In this document: positions 16,283 to 26,500 of the stretch, piece by piece
Numbering within the stretch: the first letter of the stretch is position 1
Layout of the letters: every line of letters starts with the position of its first letter
Assembly (NCBI RefSeq): GCF_031348265.1
Contig: NZ_CP133771.1
Location: 7,936,001 to 8,000,000 of the forward strand
Direction of reading: 5' to 3'
DNA length: 64,000 nt
Origin: Streptomyces collinus
GTDB taxonomy: Bacteria; Actinomycetota; Actinomycetes; Streptomycetales; Streptomycetaceae
Notes under the pieces: generated by a model
Told to the model about the DNA's origin: nothing
What the model saw: only the letters and a program-made list of their open reading frames with translations
Databases searched by the model: none
Program-made: the position numbers and the translations under genes

Positions 16283-18370
16283 ATGGCTGATCGGGGAGCG
16301 AGCGCCCTGTCCCTCCCGGACGACTGGCCCGCCCACCCGGACCCGATCCTCGTGCTCAACCGGATGGGCAGCTTCGACTGGGATCTGGACACCGGCCTGA
16401 TGCAGATGGACGCCCAGGCCCACGAAGTCTTCGACGTGCGCCCCGACGAATACGACGACCACCCCGAAACCCTCGCCAAGCGCGTCCCGCCCGACGAGTC
16501 CCGGCGCCTGGACACCGCGGTCTCCCAGGCACTGAAGGACGGCAGCGAGAACTACGGCGCCTACTTCCGCATCCGCCGCCGCGACGGCAGCCTGCGCTGG
16601 ACCCACACCCAGGGCTACATCCGGCGCGACGACACAGGGCGCCCCCGCCGCATCATCGGCATCATCCGGGACGCCACCCAGGAACTCGGCGAGAGCGCCG
16701 CCCGCCGCGACCAGGCCGCCCAGGACGAGGCCCGACGCTGGCAGACCAGCGTCGTCGAACTCACCACGGCCGCCCTCGCCCACGCCCGCACCGTCCAGGA
16801 CGTCATCGACGTCCTCAAGGACACCCACGGCCTCACCCACCTGGGCGCCACCAGCCTCGTCATGGGCCTGGTGGAGGCCGGCCGCATCCGCTTGGTCGCC
16901 GAGGGCCCGGCGGACAGCTTCGTGCCCGGCACCCGCGTCACCCGGATCGACGAGCCCTACCCGATGAGCGAGGCCGTCCGGACCCTCGGCCCGTGCTTCA
17001 TCGAGTCCCCGCAGGAGTTCGCCGAGCGCTACCCGATCCTGTGGCCCCACATCACCGACCTCGACATCACCTCGGCCGCCTATCTGCCGCTCATCGTCCA
17101 GGCGAGGCCGATCGGCGTGGTGGGGCTGCTCTACAGCGACCGGTACGGCTTCACGTCCGAGGAACGCAACATCCTCGTCGCCCTCGGCAGCAGCATCGCG
17201 CAGAGCCTGCAGCGGGCCATGTTCTACGAGCAGGAGATGGACCTCGCGCAGGGCCTCCAGCAGGCCATGCTGCCCCGGACCATCCCCAGCGTGCCCGGCG
17301 CCGACGTCGCCGTGCGCTACCGCGCCGCCACCATCGGCGGCTCCGTCGGGCGGGACATCGGCGGCGACTGGTACGACCTGATCCCGCTGCCCGGCGGCCG
17401 GGTCGGCGCCGTCATCGGCGACGTCCAGGGCCACGACACGCACGCGGCCGCCGTCATGGGCCAGTTGCGCATCGTGCTGCGCGCCTACGCCGCCGAGGGG
17501 CATCCCCCGGCCACCGTCATGGCCCGGGCCTCCGTCTTCCTGCACGAACTCGACACCGACCGCTCCGCGACCTGCCTCTACGCCGAGGCCGACCTGACCA
17601 CCGGCGTGCTCCAGATGGTCCGGGCCGGGCACATCGACCCGCTGGTGCGGCACACCGACGGCTCCTGCCGCCGCGTCACCGTCCCCGGCGGACTGCCGCT
17701 CGGCCTGTCCGCGGAGTTCGGCCGCCTCGACTACCCCGTGGGCACCATAGAGCTCGACCCCGGCGACACCCTGCTGCTGTGCACCGACGGCCTGGTGGAG
17801 CAGCCCGGCGCCGACCTCGACGACGGCATGCGCACCCTCACCGCGCTCGTCGACACCGGCCCCGAGGACGTACGGGACCTCGCCGACCGGCTCATCGACG
17901 TGGCCGCCGAGCGCGGCGGCGACGACGACGTGGCGCTGCTCCTGCTGCGCCGCCGCGGTCCGGACGGCCCGCAGTCCGGCCGCCGGCTCCAGCGGCACGT
18001 GGCCCCCGGCGACCCCGGGGCCCTCGCCGAGGCCCGGCACATGATCCGCACCGCGGTCACCGGGTGGGGAGCGGAGGAGCGCGCCGACGAGATCGAACTC
18101 GTCGCCGACGAGCTGATCACCAACGCCCTGATGCACACCGAGGGCTCCGCGGTCGTCACCCTGCGGGCCTTCACCGGCTCGGAGCGCCGGCTGCGCGTCG
18201 AGGTCGAGGACTCCTCCAGCGCCCTGCCACGCCGCCGGGAGGCGGGCGACTCGGGCGTCTCCGGACGGGGCCTGCTCCTGGTCGAGCTGCTCACCGACGT
18301 GTGGGGCGTGGAGGCCCGGGGCGGCGGCAAGGCCGTGTGGTGCGAGTTCGTGGTGCCCGACTCCGGCTGA
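16283..18370 (+). CDS. SpoIIE-family Ser/Thr phosphatase with PAS, GAF and HATPase domains
   Basis: The 695-residue protein combines a PAS domain (about 20-135, with YFRIRRRDGSLRWTHTQGYI), a GAF domain (about 150-315), a PP2C-like SpoIIE phosphatase (about 345-560) and a C-terminal anti-sigma-type kinase fold (about 575-690). Phosphatase metal-binding segments are DIGGDWYDLIPLPGGRV and GDVQGHDTHAA. The kinase-like domain shows the N-box ELITNALMHTEG and the G-box GVSGRGLLLVE. Such proteins sense a ligand and switch partner-switching cascades that free sigma factors. The start ATG follows AAGGTGGG. No anti-anti-sigma gene is adjacent, so its target is unknown. Confidence 0.88.
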   Translation: MADRGASALSLPDDWPAHPDPILVLNRMGSFDWDLDTGLMQMDAQAHEVFDVRPDEYDDHPETLAKRVPPDESRRLDTAVSQALKDGSENYGAYFRIRRRDGSLRWTHTQGYIRRDDTGRPRRIIGIIRDATQELGESAARRDQAAQDEARRWQTSVVELTTAALAHARTVQDVIDVLKDTHGLTHLGATSLVMGLVEAGRIRLVAEGPADSFVPGTRVTRIDEPYPMSEAVRTLGPCFIESPQEFAERYPILWPHITDLDITSAAYLPLIVQARPIGVVGLLYSDRYGFTSEERNILVALGSSIAQSLQRAMFYEQEMDLAQGLQQAMLPRTIPSVPGADVAVRYRAATIGGSVGRDIGGDWYDLIPLPGGRVGAVIGDVQGHDTHAAAVMGQLRIVLRAYAAEGHPPATVMARASVFLHELDTDRSATCLYAEADLTTGVLQMVRAGHIDPLVRHTDGSCRRVTVPGGLPLGLSAEFGRLDYPVGTIELDPGDTLLLCTDGLVEQPGADLDDGMRTLTALVDTGPEDVRDLADRLIDVAAERGGDDDVALLLLRRRGPDGPQSGRRLQRHVAPGDPGALAEARHMIRTAVTGWGAEERADEIELVADELITNALMHTEGSAVVTLRAFTGSERRLRVEVEDSSSALPRRREAGDSGVSGRGLLLVELLTDVWGVEARGGGKAVWCEFVVPDSG

Positions 18371-18392
18371 CCCGGCGTGGCACTCTGGACCC

Positions 18393-19256
18393 ATGCCGGA
18401 ACTCCCCGAGGTCGAGGCGCTCAAGGACTTCCTGACCGAGCACCTCGTCGGCCACGAGATCGTCCGGGCGCTGCCCGTGGCGATCAGCGTCCTGAAGACG
18501 TACGACCCGCCCCTGTCCGCGCTGGAGGGCCACGAGGTCGCCGCCGTACGCCGGTACGGCAAGTTCCTCGACGTGCGGACCGCGGACGGCCCGCACCTGG
18601 TGACGCACCTGGCCCGCGCGGGCTGGCTGCACTGGAAGGACCGCCTCCCCGACGGCCCGCCCCGCCCCGGCAAGGGCCCCCTCGCGCTCCGCGTGGCCCT
18701 GGAGACCGGCGCCGGGTTCGACCTGACCGAGGCCGGCACCCAGAAGCGGCTCGCGGTGTACGTCGTGGGCGACCCGCAGGAGGTCCCGGGCGTGGCCCGG
18801 CTCGGTCCCGACCCGCTCGCGGACGACTTCGACGAACGGCGCCTGGCGGAACTCCTGGCCGGGGAACGGCGTCAGCTCAAGGGCGCGTTGCGCGACCAGA
18901 GCCTGATCGCGGGCGTGGGCAACGCCTACAGCGACGAGATCCTGCACGCGGCGAGGATGTCGCCGTTCAAGCTGGCGGCGTCCCTGAGCGAGGAGGAGAC
19001 CGGTCGGCTGTACGCGGCCCTGCGCGACACGCTCACCGAGGCGGTCGAACGGTCCCGGGGCGTGGCGGCCGGGCGGCTGAAGGCCGAGAAGAAGAGCGGA
19101 CTGCGGGTCCACGGCCGTACCGGCGAGCCCTGCCCGGTGTGCGGCGACACCGTCCGCGAGGTGTCCTTCGCCGACTCCTCGCTCCAGTACTGCCCGACCT
19201 GCCAGACGGGCGGCAAGCCGCTCGCCGACCGCAGGATGTCCCGCCTGCTCAAGTGA
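18393..19256 (+). CDS. Fpg/Nei-family DNA glycosylase
   Basis: The 287-residue protein begins MPELPEVEAL: Pro2 is the catalytic amine and Glu3 the general acid of the formamidopyrimidine-DNA glycosylase/endonuclease VIII family, which removes oxidised bases and nicks the site. RRYGKFLDV supplies the conserved Lys near 55. The helix-two-turn-helix is visible as LIAGVGNAYSDEIL near 170-185. A C-terminal zinc finger CPVCGD...YCPTCQTGG holds four cysteines. It follows the phosphatase gene by 22 bases and may share its transcript. Whether it acts as Fpg or Nei cannot be settled by eye. Confidence 0.88.
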   Translation: MPELPEVEALKDFLTEHLVGHEIVRALPVAISVLKTYDPPLSALEGHEVAAVRRYGKFLDVRTADGPHLVTHLARAGWLHWKDRLPDGPPRPGKGPLALRVALETGAGFDLTEAGTQKRLAVYVVGDPQEVPGVARLGPDPLADDFDERRLAELLAGERRQLKGALRDQSLIAGVGNAYSDEILHAARMSPFKLAASLSEEETGRLYAALRDTLTEAVERSRGVAAGRLKAEKKSGLRVHGRTGEPCPVCGDTVREVSFADSSLQYCPTCQTGGKPLADRRMSRLLK

Positions 19257-19283
19257 GACGGGGCCGCACCCCGCGCGGAGGCG

Positions 19284-19439
19284 GTGTCCACTCGGACACA
19301 TGGATCGTCGCGCCGTCGCCGGTCTCTGCCGTCGTCACCTCGTCCGCCCTCCGCCGGGACCGCGGGCACCCGGTGATCTCCCGGGCGCGTCGTCCGGCAG
19401 CCTCACAGCGGGGCGTGGGGAGCGCCCGGTGACCGGGCG
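19284..19439. terminator. Convergent intergenic region with two inverted repeats
   Basis: Between the glycosylase gene and the opposing anti-sigma gene lie GTGTCC-actc-GGACAC (19284-19299) and CGCCCGG-tga-CCGGGCG (19423-19439). Both are perfect. There is no U-run, as is usual in Streptomyces, but the position between converging genes suggests termination. Confidence 0.4.
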
Positions 19440-19448
19440 GAGGGATGG

Positions 19449-20105
19449 TCAGCTCGGCTGGAGTCTCCACAGGACCTCGCCGGAGGCCGAGCGGATCTCG
19501 TAGCGGGCGATCTGCCCCGGATGCATGGAGGAGCTGGCCATCATCGTGTCGGGGTCGGCGTCATGGCCGGGCCCGTGCCAGCTGGTCGCGGTCTCCTCGG
19601 TGCCGTCGCGTCCGACGATGACCAGGTGGCAGGCGCGCGGCCCCGCGGCGTCCTTCACCTTCAGCTCGACCTGGCTGCCCGAGGCCTCGTCCGCCGTCGT
19701 GACCTGCGCCCATACCCCCGTCCGCGCGTCGGTCGCCGCGACCGTGCGGGCCTCCTCGCCGCTGCTGCCCTGGGCCATCATGGCGATGCCCGGTACGGAC
19801 GCCGCGAAGACCACCGAGGCGGCCAGGGCGAACAGCAGGCGTCTGCGTCCGGCCCGGCGCCGGGTCGCCACCTCGGCGAGCAGCGCGTCCAGCATGCGCG
19901 GCCCGGGCTGCGCCATCGGGTGCACGAACCGGGGCGTGGAGCGCCGGTACAGCATCAACTGCCGTGCGGTGGGGCCGAATTCCGTCACCTCTGCAGCGCA
20001 CCGAGGGCACTCCATGAGGTGGTCCTCGAAGCGGAAGGCCTCCGCCTCGTCCAGCACGCCGAGCGCGTAGGCCGCGACGTCGCGATGCCTCTCCAGGGAC
20101 CTCAT
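19449..20105 (-). CDS. Anti-sigma factor with zinc-binding (zf-HC2/ZAS) domain
   Basis: The 218-residue protein has the zinc-binding anti-sigma motif HLMECPRCAAEV (H-x3-C-x2-C, near 29-36), preceded by a helix that ends the ZAS domain. A single membrane segment LLFALAASVVFAASVPGIAM (about 90-110) separates the cytoplasmic part from a C-terminal extracytoplasmic domain resembling the anti-sigma-K/RskA C-terminal fold, with VWAQVTTADEASGSQVELKV. It likely holds the sigma factor encoded about 0.8 kb upstream and releases it when the outer domain senses stress. Only one protein gene lies between them. Confidence 0.82.
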   Translation of the reverse strand: MRSLERHRDVAAYALGVLDEAEAFRFEDHLMECPRCAAEVTEFGPTARQLMLYRRSTPRFVHPMAQPGPRMLDALLAEVATRRRAGRRRLLFALAASVVFAASVPGIAMMAQGSSGEEARTVAATDARTGVWAQVTTADEASGSQVELKVKDAAGPRACHLVIVGRDGTEETATSWHGPGHDADPDTMMASSSMHPGQIARYEIRSASGEVLWRLQPS

Positions 20106-20215
20106 GCCGAATCCTCGTGCCGTTGGGTGCGGGTGGGGTTACTCCTTGCTCCCACCGGTACGGACCAGGCGGCGGAATCACTCAAGCCGGTGACACAATC
20201 GCAACCAATAGATTC

Positions 20216-20231
20216 GGAGCCCTCAGGCTCC
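20216..20231 (-). terminator. Short hairpin after the hypothetical gene
   Basis: GGAGCC-ctca-GGCTCC is a perfect six-base stem just after the 3' end of the gene at 20257-20769 (minus strand). A run of six T on the minus strand spans that gene's stop codon rather than following the hairpin, so it may be a weak terminator or a structure before the anti-sigma gene. Confidence 0.3.
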
Positions 20232-20256
20232 CGGATTGGTCCGGGGCCGCAGAATC

Positions 20257-20769
20257 TCAAAAAAGATGGATGGCGAGGTGTCCCAGGGGCAGTCCGAGCT
20301 GCCAGGCGGGCGTCCAGACCTTCGGCCCGTCGTCCTCCCCGACCACCGGAGCACCGCCCGGAACCGCGTTCAGATCGGGCGCCAGCAGCTCCGTCTCCTG
20401 CAGCCAGCGCCAGGCCTCCTCCGCGAGGTCCAGGTCCGGTGCGGGGCCGCCCGACCGCGCGGCGCCCGCGGCGAGCTCGGCCAGCCGCTCGCGCACCCAC
20501 TCCTGCCACGGCTGGTCGTACGCGGTCAGCGACAGCCACGTCTCCAGCTGGGTGACGACCCGGATGCCGGACAGCTCCCCGTCGGTGTCGGACAGGAAGA
20601 TGGTCAGCGCCAGGGCGTCCCGCCCGGCGCGGAACTCGAAGGACGTCGGCGGCATCAGATCGCCCGTCCGCAGCAGCTCGTCGGCGATGTACTCGGCGTA
20701 CAACCACGCCATGGGTACGGTCAGTTCGCCGCCGGCGCCGTCCGTGCTCCCCTGCTCTCTGTCCAGCAT
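20257..20769 (-). CDS. Hypothetical protein between sigma and anti-sigma genes
   Basis: The 170-residue protein has no signal or membrane segment. It reads MAWLYAEYIADELLRTGDLM, ALALTIFLSDTDGELSGIRV and VTQLETWLSLTAYDQPWQEW, then an acidic/helical part and a hydrophobic ending LGLPLGHLAIHLF. The ATG has a strong GGAGGAAGG seven bases upstream. I do not recognise the family. Its place, downstream of the sigma gene and upstream of the anti-sigma gene on the same strand, suggests a part in the same regulatory circuit. Translation seems certain from codon use and ribosome site. Confidence 0.75.
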   Translation of the reverse strand: MLDREQGSTDGAGGELTVPMAWLYAEYIADELLRTGDLMPPTSFEFRAGRDALALTIFLSDTDGELSGIRVVTQLETWLSLTAYDQPWQEWVRERLAELAAGAARSGGPAPDLDLAEEAWRWLQETELLAPDLNAVPGGAPVVGEDDGPKVWTPAWQLGLPLGHLAIHLF

Positions 20770-20922
20770 CCCGTCCTGCCTTCCTCCGGTACGTGCGCGT
20801 TGCCCGACACCGGGCCCCCGGGGACGCTGACGGCCCCCTCCGGAACACGGATGAGAACAGCCGATTACTCAACCGGGGTCATCGGCAAGGCGCTTTACGG
20901 AGGCTTGACCCATCCATTGGTT

Positions 20923-21468
20923 TCACCGCAGGTCGGCGGCGTAACCCGGGAGCACCCTGCGCAGGGCTCGCAGCGCGTAGTACGCGCGGGACTTCACGGT
21001 ACCGGGCGGGATCCCGAGGGTCGCCGCTGCTTCCGCCACACTCGCCCCCTGGAAGTACACGAGCACCAGGACTTCACGGTGCTGTGGAGTGAGAGTCTTC
21101 ACAGCCTGGCGGACGTCGAGCATCGCGGCGGCGCGCTCGGCGTGATCGGAGATGACCCGCGCGTTCTCCAGCACCGCGTCCCCGACCTCGGGCGGACGGG
21201 CCTGGCGGGCCCGCCGGGCATCGATGGCGAGCCGCCGCGCGACGGTCATCAGCCAGGGCCGCACGGAGTCGAAGTCGTCGGCGCGCAGGGCCTCGGGGTG
21301 CTGCCAGGCACGCACCAGCGTCTCCTGCACCAGGTCCTCGGCGCGCTGCCGGTCGCCGTCGCAGAGCCGCAGCAGCAGCGCGAAGAGGGGCCGGCCGTGC
21401 TCCCGCTGCAGTGCGGCGAGCTCGTGCTCGGCGGTCGTTCCGTTCGTGAGAGTGGATCCGGCCGTCAT
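20923..21468 (-). CDS. ECF RNA polymerase sigma factor
   Basis: The 181-residue protein has sigma region 2 (about 20-90) with RAEDLVQETLVRAWQHP and RPWLMTVARRLAIDARR, and region 4 (about 120-172) with LTPQHREVLVLVYFQGASVA and a helix-turn-helix around GIPPGTVKSRAYYALRAL. Region 3 is absent, as expected for ECF sigma factors. The ATG at 21466-21468 begins a normal N-terminus; longer readings upstream are Arg-rich and unlikely. It is followed on the same strand by an unknown gene and a ZAS anti-sigma gene, a likely regulatory unit. It is divergent from the CapA-like gene. Confidence 0.9.
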   Translation of the reverse strand: MTAGSTLTNGTTAEHELAALQREHGRPLFALLLRLCDGDRQRAEDLVQETLVRAWQHPEALRADDFDSVRPWLMTVARRLAIDARRARQARPPEVGDAVLENARVISDHAERAAAMLDVRQAVKTLTPQHREVLVLVYFQGASVAEAAATLGIPPGTVKSRAYYALRALRRVLPGYAADLR

Positions 21469-21689
21469 GGCCGTATGCCACCGCAGGGCGTGGCCCCGGC
21501 ACAGGGCACGTACCCGGCTGTGCGGCGGACGGTCGATCGCGTCGACGAACGGTTCGACGAACGGTCGAGGGCCCGGCCATGTGGGTGCCGGACGGGCTGA
21601 TGAGCGTGTCGGAGCCGCGTGAGGCGCCGAGAGCCTCCTTTCCTGATTGTGCGTAAATACGACCACAACGCCCACAGTGGGGTGAATGC

Positions 21690-22844
21690 ATGCTCGCGCG
21701 CAGTCGACAGATCGCCCTGGCCCTGACCGTCGTCCTCGCCGCAGGCGCCGCCTGCCAGGCCCGCGGCCACGACAAGCCCGACCGCGGACGCCCGGCACCG
21801 GCCGCCGCCGGGCCCCGCGGCTTCACACTCGTCGCCTCCGGTGACGTCCTCCCGCACAGCACGATCATCGACCGGGCCCGCTTCGACGCCGGCGGCACCG
21901 GCTACGACTTCCGCCCGATGCTCGCCGGGATCCGCTCCGTCGTCTCCCGCGCCGACCTGTCCCTGTGCCACATGGAGACCGTCTACGGCGCGGACGGCGT
22001 CTACACCGGCTACCCGACCTTCAAGTCCCCGCCCGAGGTGGCCCGGGCCCTCGCCGTCACCGGCTACGACGGCTGCTCCACCGCCTCCAACCACACCCTG
22101 GACGACGGCGCCGACGGCATCCGCCGCACCCTCGACGCCCTCGACCGCGCAGGGGTCCGGCACGCCGGATCGGCCCGCACCGAACAGGAGGCACGCACGG
22201 CGACGGTCCTGCGGGCCGGCACGGCCACGGTCGCCCACCTCGCCTACACCTACGACACCAACGGCTTCCCCCTCCCCGACGGGCAGCCGTGGGCCGTCAA
22301 CCTCATCGACGAGGCCAGGATCATCGAGGACGCCCGGGCCGCGCGCCGGGCGGGCGCCGACGTCGTCGCGGTCTCCCTGCACTGGGGCACCGAGTGGCAG
22401 GACGCCCCCGACGACCGGCAGCTGACCCTGGCCCGGACCCTCACCGCAGCACGCACCGGGGACCGCCCCGACATCGACCTGATCCTCGGCACCCACGCAC
22501 ACGTCCCGCAGGCCTACGAGAAGATCAACGGCACCTGGGTGATCTACGGCATGGGGGACCAGATCGCCGGCGAGATGACCAACTACGAGGGCGCCAAGGA
22601 CCCGCGGGGCAACCAGTCCACCCTCGGCCGCTTCACCTTCGCCCCGCCCGCGCGGCCGGGCGAGCGCTGGAAGGTGACGAAGGCGGAGTTCGTCCCACAG
22701 CTGTTCGACGTCGACGCGGGCCGCGTCGTGAACCTCAACCGGGCGATCGCCCAGGGCGCCGACGTCCGGGCCGTCCGCGACCGCATCCGCGACGTCGTAC
22801 TCAGCCGCGGCGCCGCCGGGGACGGACTGGTGATGGGGGAGTAG
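21690..22844 (+). CDS. CapA-family (PGA_cap) putative lipoprotein
   Basis: The 384-residue protein starts with a hydrophobic signal ending VVLAAGAAC, a possible lipobox with unusual Gly at -3. The CapA domain is a metallophosphatase-like fold linked to poly-gamma-glutamate synthesis or anchoring. Landmarks are TLVASGDVLPH near 47, LCHMETVY, DGCSTASNHTLDDGADGI, VVAVSLHWGTEW and LILGTHAHVPQAYEK. No other capsule genes adjoin it, so a separate role in the envelope is possible. It is divergent from the ECF sigma gene across about 220 bp and might be one of its targets, which is only an inference. Confidence 0.85.
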   Translation: MLARSRQIALALTVVLAAGAACQARGHDKPDRGRPAPAAAGPRGFTLVASGDVLPHSTIIDRARFDAGGTGYDFRPMLAGIRSVVSRADLSLCHMETVYGADGVYTGYPTFKSPPEVARALAVTGYDGCSTASNHTLDDGADGIRRTLDALDRAGVRHAGSARTEQEARTATVLRAGTATVAHLAYTYDTNGFPLPDGQPWAVNLIDEARIIEDARAARRAGADVVAVSLHWGTEWQDAPDDRQLTLARTLTAARTGDRPDIDLILGTHAHVPQAYEKINGTWVIYGMGDQIAGEMTNYEGAKDPRGNQSTLGRFTFAPPARPGERWKVTKAEFVPQLFDVDAGRVVNLNRAIAQGADVRAVRDRIRDVVLSRGAAGDGLVMGE

Positions 22845-22967
22845 CCCCGCCCCCGGCCGCCACAGCCCCGCGGACACCTGACGGTGGCTCACGACGGCCC
22901 GGCCGCGCACCAGCGGCCCGGCACGGCCCCGGGCGATCACCTGCCGCACCGCCCGGGCGTCACCCCG

Positions 22968-23429
22968 CTACGGCACCACCGTCACCGGCCACCGCCCCGC
23001 CTTCACCAGGCGTACCGCCACCGAGCCGACGATGCGGTGGCCCGCCTGCTCCGAGGCACCCACCACCACCGCGTCCGCCTTCAGTTCGTCGGCCGCCGAC
23101 ACCAGGCCGTTGTACGGATCGCCGCGGAACGTGTGGAACTCCCAGCGGACCTCGAATATCCCCTTGAGCCGCTCGGCCGACTCCCGGATCTGAGCCACCA
23201 GGTCCTCGGCGATCTCGTCCGTCGTCTCCGCCACCGGCGCCCCCAGCGCCGCGCCCGCCGCCAGCACCGGCTGCACGTACACCACGGCGAGCAGCGCGTG
23301 CTGCCGGCGGGCCAGGCCGGCGGCGTAGGCCGCGGCCCGCAGGGAGGAGTCGGAGCCGTCCACCCCGACCACGATCACCTTGGGCCCGTCCGTGCCCCGC
23401 TCGAACCGATGGGCGTGCTGTTCCGTCAC
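22968..23429 (-). CDS. Universal stress protein (UspA domain)
   Basis: The 153-residue protein is one Usp domain: KVIVVGVDGSDSSLRAAAYA at the start (the Asp/Gly/Ser of the nucleotide fold), a central variable region and the closing ADAVVVGASEQAGHRIVGSV stretch followed by a WPVTVVP strand. The last glycine/serine stretch deviates from the G-2x-G-9x-G-S/T ATP motif, so ATP binding is uncertain. It begins with MTEQHAHRFERG before the first strand. It is a lone gene, divergent from lysX. Confidence 0.85.
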   Translation of the reverse strand: MTEQHAHRFERGTDGPKVIVVGVDGSDSSLRAAAYAAGLARRQHALLAVVYVQPVLAAGAALGAPVAETTDEIAEDLVAQIRESAERLKGIFEVRWEFHTFRGDPYNGLVSAADELKADAVVVGASEQAGHRIVGSVAVRLVKAGRWPVTVVP

Positions 23430-23577
23430 GCCGCGAGGCTACCGGAACCCCCCTGGCCCGCCCGGGACGCGGAGTCCGCGCCCGCGGATGCCGGACGGGA
23501 GGCCCGGGCCTCCTGAGCCGCGAGGTGCGGGAGCGCTCGACGGGCGAGGAGGCGCGGGTGTTCCTAGAGTCGAAAGC

Positions 23578-26500
23578 ATGAGCGTCATCGCGGACACCGG
23601 GACGGCCGAGGACACCTCAGGCGCCATGCGGCCGCCCCACCGGGCGCACGGCTTCCTGAGCCGCGTACCCGAGGGCTTCGCGGTCTTCTTCGGCGCCCTC
23701 GGTCTGCTCTGCGCCCTGCTGGCGCTGATCCCCCCGCTGCGCACGGGCCTGCGCCCCCTCGTCCGCTTCCTGGACCTGCTGCTCGTCCCGGTCAGCGCCA
23801 ACCTCGCCTACGCCGTCTTCCTGTTCCTGCTCGCCGCCGCGACCGGCGCCCGCAAGAAGATCGCCTGGTGGCTGGTCGTCGTCTACCTCGGCCTGCTGGT
23901 CCTGACCGACATCCTCGGCATGGCCGTCGGCGAGTTCGCCGAGTCCGTCCCCTCCCTCGTGGTGTGCGGCCTCGCCCTGATCCTGCTGATCTACGCCCGC
24001 AAGGAGTTCTACGCCGCATCCCGCCGCGCCGCCGTCCGCCGGGCCCTGGCCGTCCTGGTGGCGGGCCTGGTCGCGGCGATCCTGGTCGGCTGGGCGCTGG
24101 TCGAGGCGTTCCCGGGCAGTCTGCCGAGCGGCGAGCGCCTGGCCTGGGCCGCGAACCGGGTGTGCGGCGGCCTGGTGCCCGCCGGGTCCTTCGACGGCCG
24201 CCCGCCGCACGCCCTGTTCTTCCTGCTCGGCCTGTTCGGCGCGCTCGCGCTGCTGAACGCCGCCGCCACCCTGTTCCGCTCCCAGCGCCTGGAAGCCGCC
24301 CTGCACGACGACGAGGAGGCCCGCATCCGCGCCCTCCTCGGCCGCTACGGCGACCAGGACTCCCTCGGCTACTTCGCCACCCGCCGCGACAAGGCCGCCG
24401 TCTTCTCACCCAGCGGCAAGGCCGCCGTCACCTACCGCGTCGAGGCCGGGGTGTGCCTGGCCAGCGGCGACCCGGTGGGCGACCGGGAGGCCTGGCCGCA
24501 CGCGATCGCCGCCTGGCAGGACGTGGCCCGCCGCTACGCCTGGGTCCCGGCCGTGATGGGCGCCTCCGAGGAGGGCGCCCGGGCCTTCGTCCGCGCCGGG
24601 CTCGGCGCGCTCCAGCTCGGCGACGAGGCGATCCTGCACGTCCTCGACTTCGACCTCGACGGCCGCGACATGCGCGTCACCCGCCAGGCCGTCAACAGGA
24701 TCCGCCGCACCGGCGTCACGTGCCGGGTCCGCCGCCACTCCACCCTCTCCGAGGAGGAGATGCGCCGGCTCGTCGAACGCGCCGACGCCTGGCGAGACAC
24801 CGAGACCGAACGCGGTTTCTCCATGGCCCTGGACCGCCTCGGCGACCCGGCCGACGGCGACTGCCTCCTCGCCGAGGCCCTCGACCAGGACGGCCGGCTC
24901 CTCGCCATCCAGTCCTTCGTGCCCTGGGGCATGGACGGCGTCTCCCTGGACCTGATGCGCCGTGACCGCACCGCCCCCAACGGCGTCATGGAGTTCATGG
25001 TCGCCGAACTGTGCGCCGTCGCCCCGAAACTCGGCGTGCGCAAGGTCTCGCTGAACTTCGCCGTGTTCCGCTCCGTGTTCGAGGAGGGCGCCCGCATCGG
25101 CGCGGGACCGGTGATCCGCCTCTGGCGCCGCCTGCTGCTGTTCTTCTCCAAGTGGTGGCAACTGGAGGCCCTGTACCGCTCCAACGCCAAGTACCACCCC
25201 GAGTGGTACCCCCGCTTCCTCTGCTACGCGGAGGCCGCCTCCCTCGCCCGGGTCGGTCTCGCCTCCGGCATCGCCGAGGGCTTCGTCTCCGTACCGTCGA
25301 TGCGCAAGTTGTGGGGAAAGGGAAAGGGGCACCCGAAGGGCGGACAGCGGCCCGCCACCACGGAGGGGCTGCCGTCGTTGGCGGCGCTCGGCCTCGCCGG
25401 AGGGGACGGGACCGAGCCCGCCGACCCTCTCTCCCGCCTGTCCGACCAGGTCCGCGTCCGGCATCACAAGCTCGACCGGCTGCGCGCCGACGGCATCGAC
25501 CCCTACCCGGTGGGCCTCCCGGCCCGCACACACACCCTCGCAGAGGTCCGGCCGGGCGAGCAGGTCACCGTCGCCGGCCGGATCATGCTGGTCCGCGACT
25601 TCGGCGGCATCGTCTTCGCCGTCCTGCGCGACTGGTCCGGCGACCACCAACTCGCCCTCACCCGCGACCGCTCCGGCCCCGCCCTGGACCGCTTCACCGC
25701 CGACACCGACATCGGCGACCACATCACCGCCACCGGCGAGGCGGGCGTCAGCGACAAGGGCGAGCCGACCGTGTTCGTCACCTCCTGGCAGCTCACCGGC
25801 AAGTGCCTGCGCCCGCTGCCGGACAAACGACGGGGCCTGGCCGACCCGGAGGCCAAGGTCCGCATGCGCTACCTCGACCTGGCCGCCAGCCCCGCCGCCC
25901 GCGACGTGGTCCGCGCCCGCTCCACCGCCGTCCAGGCCGTGCGTCAGGGCCTGCTGGCACGCGGCTACCTGGAGGTCGAGACGCCGGTGCTCCAGCAGAT
26001 CCACGGCGGCGCCAACGCCCGGCCCTTCACCACCCACATCAACGCCTACGACCTCGACCTCTACCTGCGCATCGCCCCCGAGCTGTACCTCAAGCGGTTG
26101 TGCGTGGGCGGAATGGAGAAGGTCTTCGAGATGGGCCGCACCTTCCGCAACGAGGGCACGGACTACAAGCACAACCCCGAGTTCACCATCCTGGAGGCCT
26201 ACCAGGCGTACGCCGACTACGACGTGATGCTCGACCTCGTCCGCGAGCTGATCCAGGGCGCCGCAACCGCCGCCTTCGGCAAGCCCGTCGCCCACAAGGA
26301 CGGCGAGGAGCACGACATCTCCGGGCAGTGGCCCGTCAAGACCGTCTACGGCGCCGTCAGCGAGGCCCTCGGCGAGGAGATCCACCCCGGCACCGAACTG
26401 CCCGAGCTGCTCCGCCTCTGCGACCGCGCCGGCGTGCCGTACACCGCCGACGACGGCCACGGCGACGTCGTCCTGGAGATGTACGAGCGGCTCGTAGAGG

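Noticed and set aside
16016..18739. A 907-codon open frame on the minus strand across the SpoIIE phosphatase gene
   Set aside because: It is the mirror of the strongly supported plus-strand gene and has the Gly/Val/Asp-rich composition of a GC-rich shadow frame.
21538..21565. Direct repeat CGACGAACGGT upstream of the sigma gene as an operator
   Set aside because: The second copy is close and partial; the pattern is weak and there is no comparative support.
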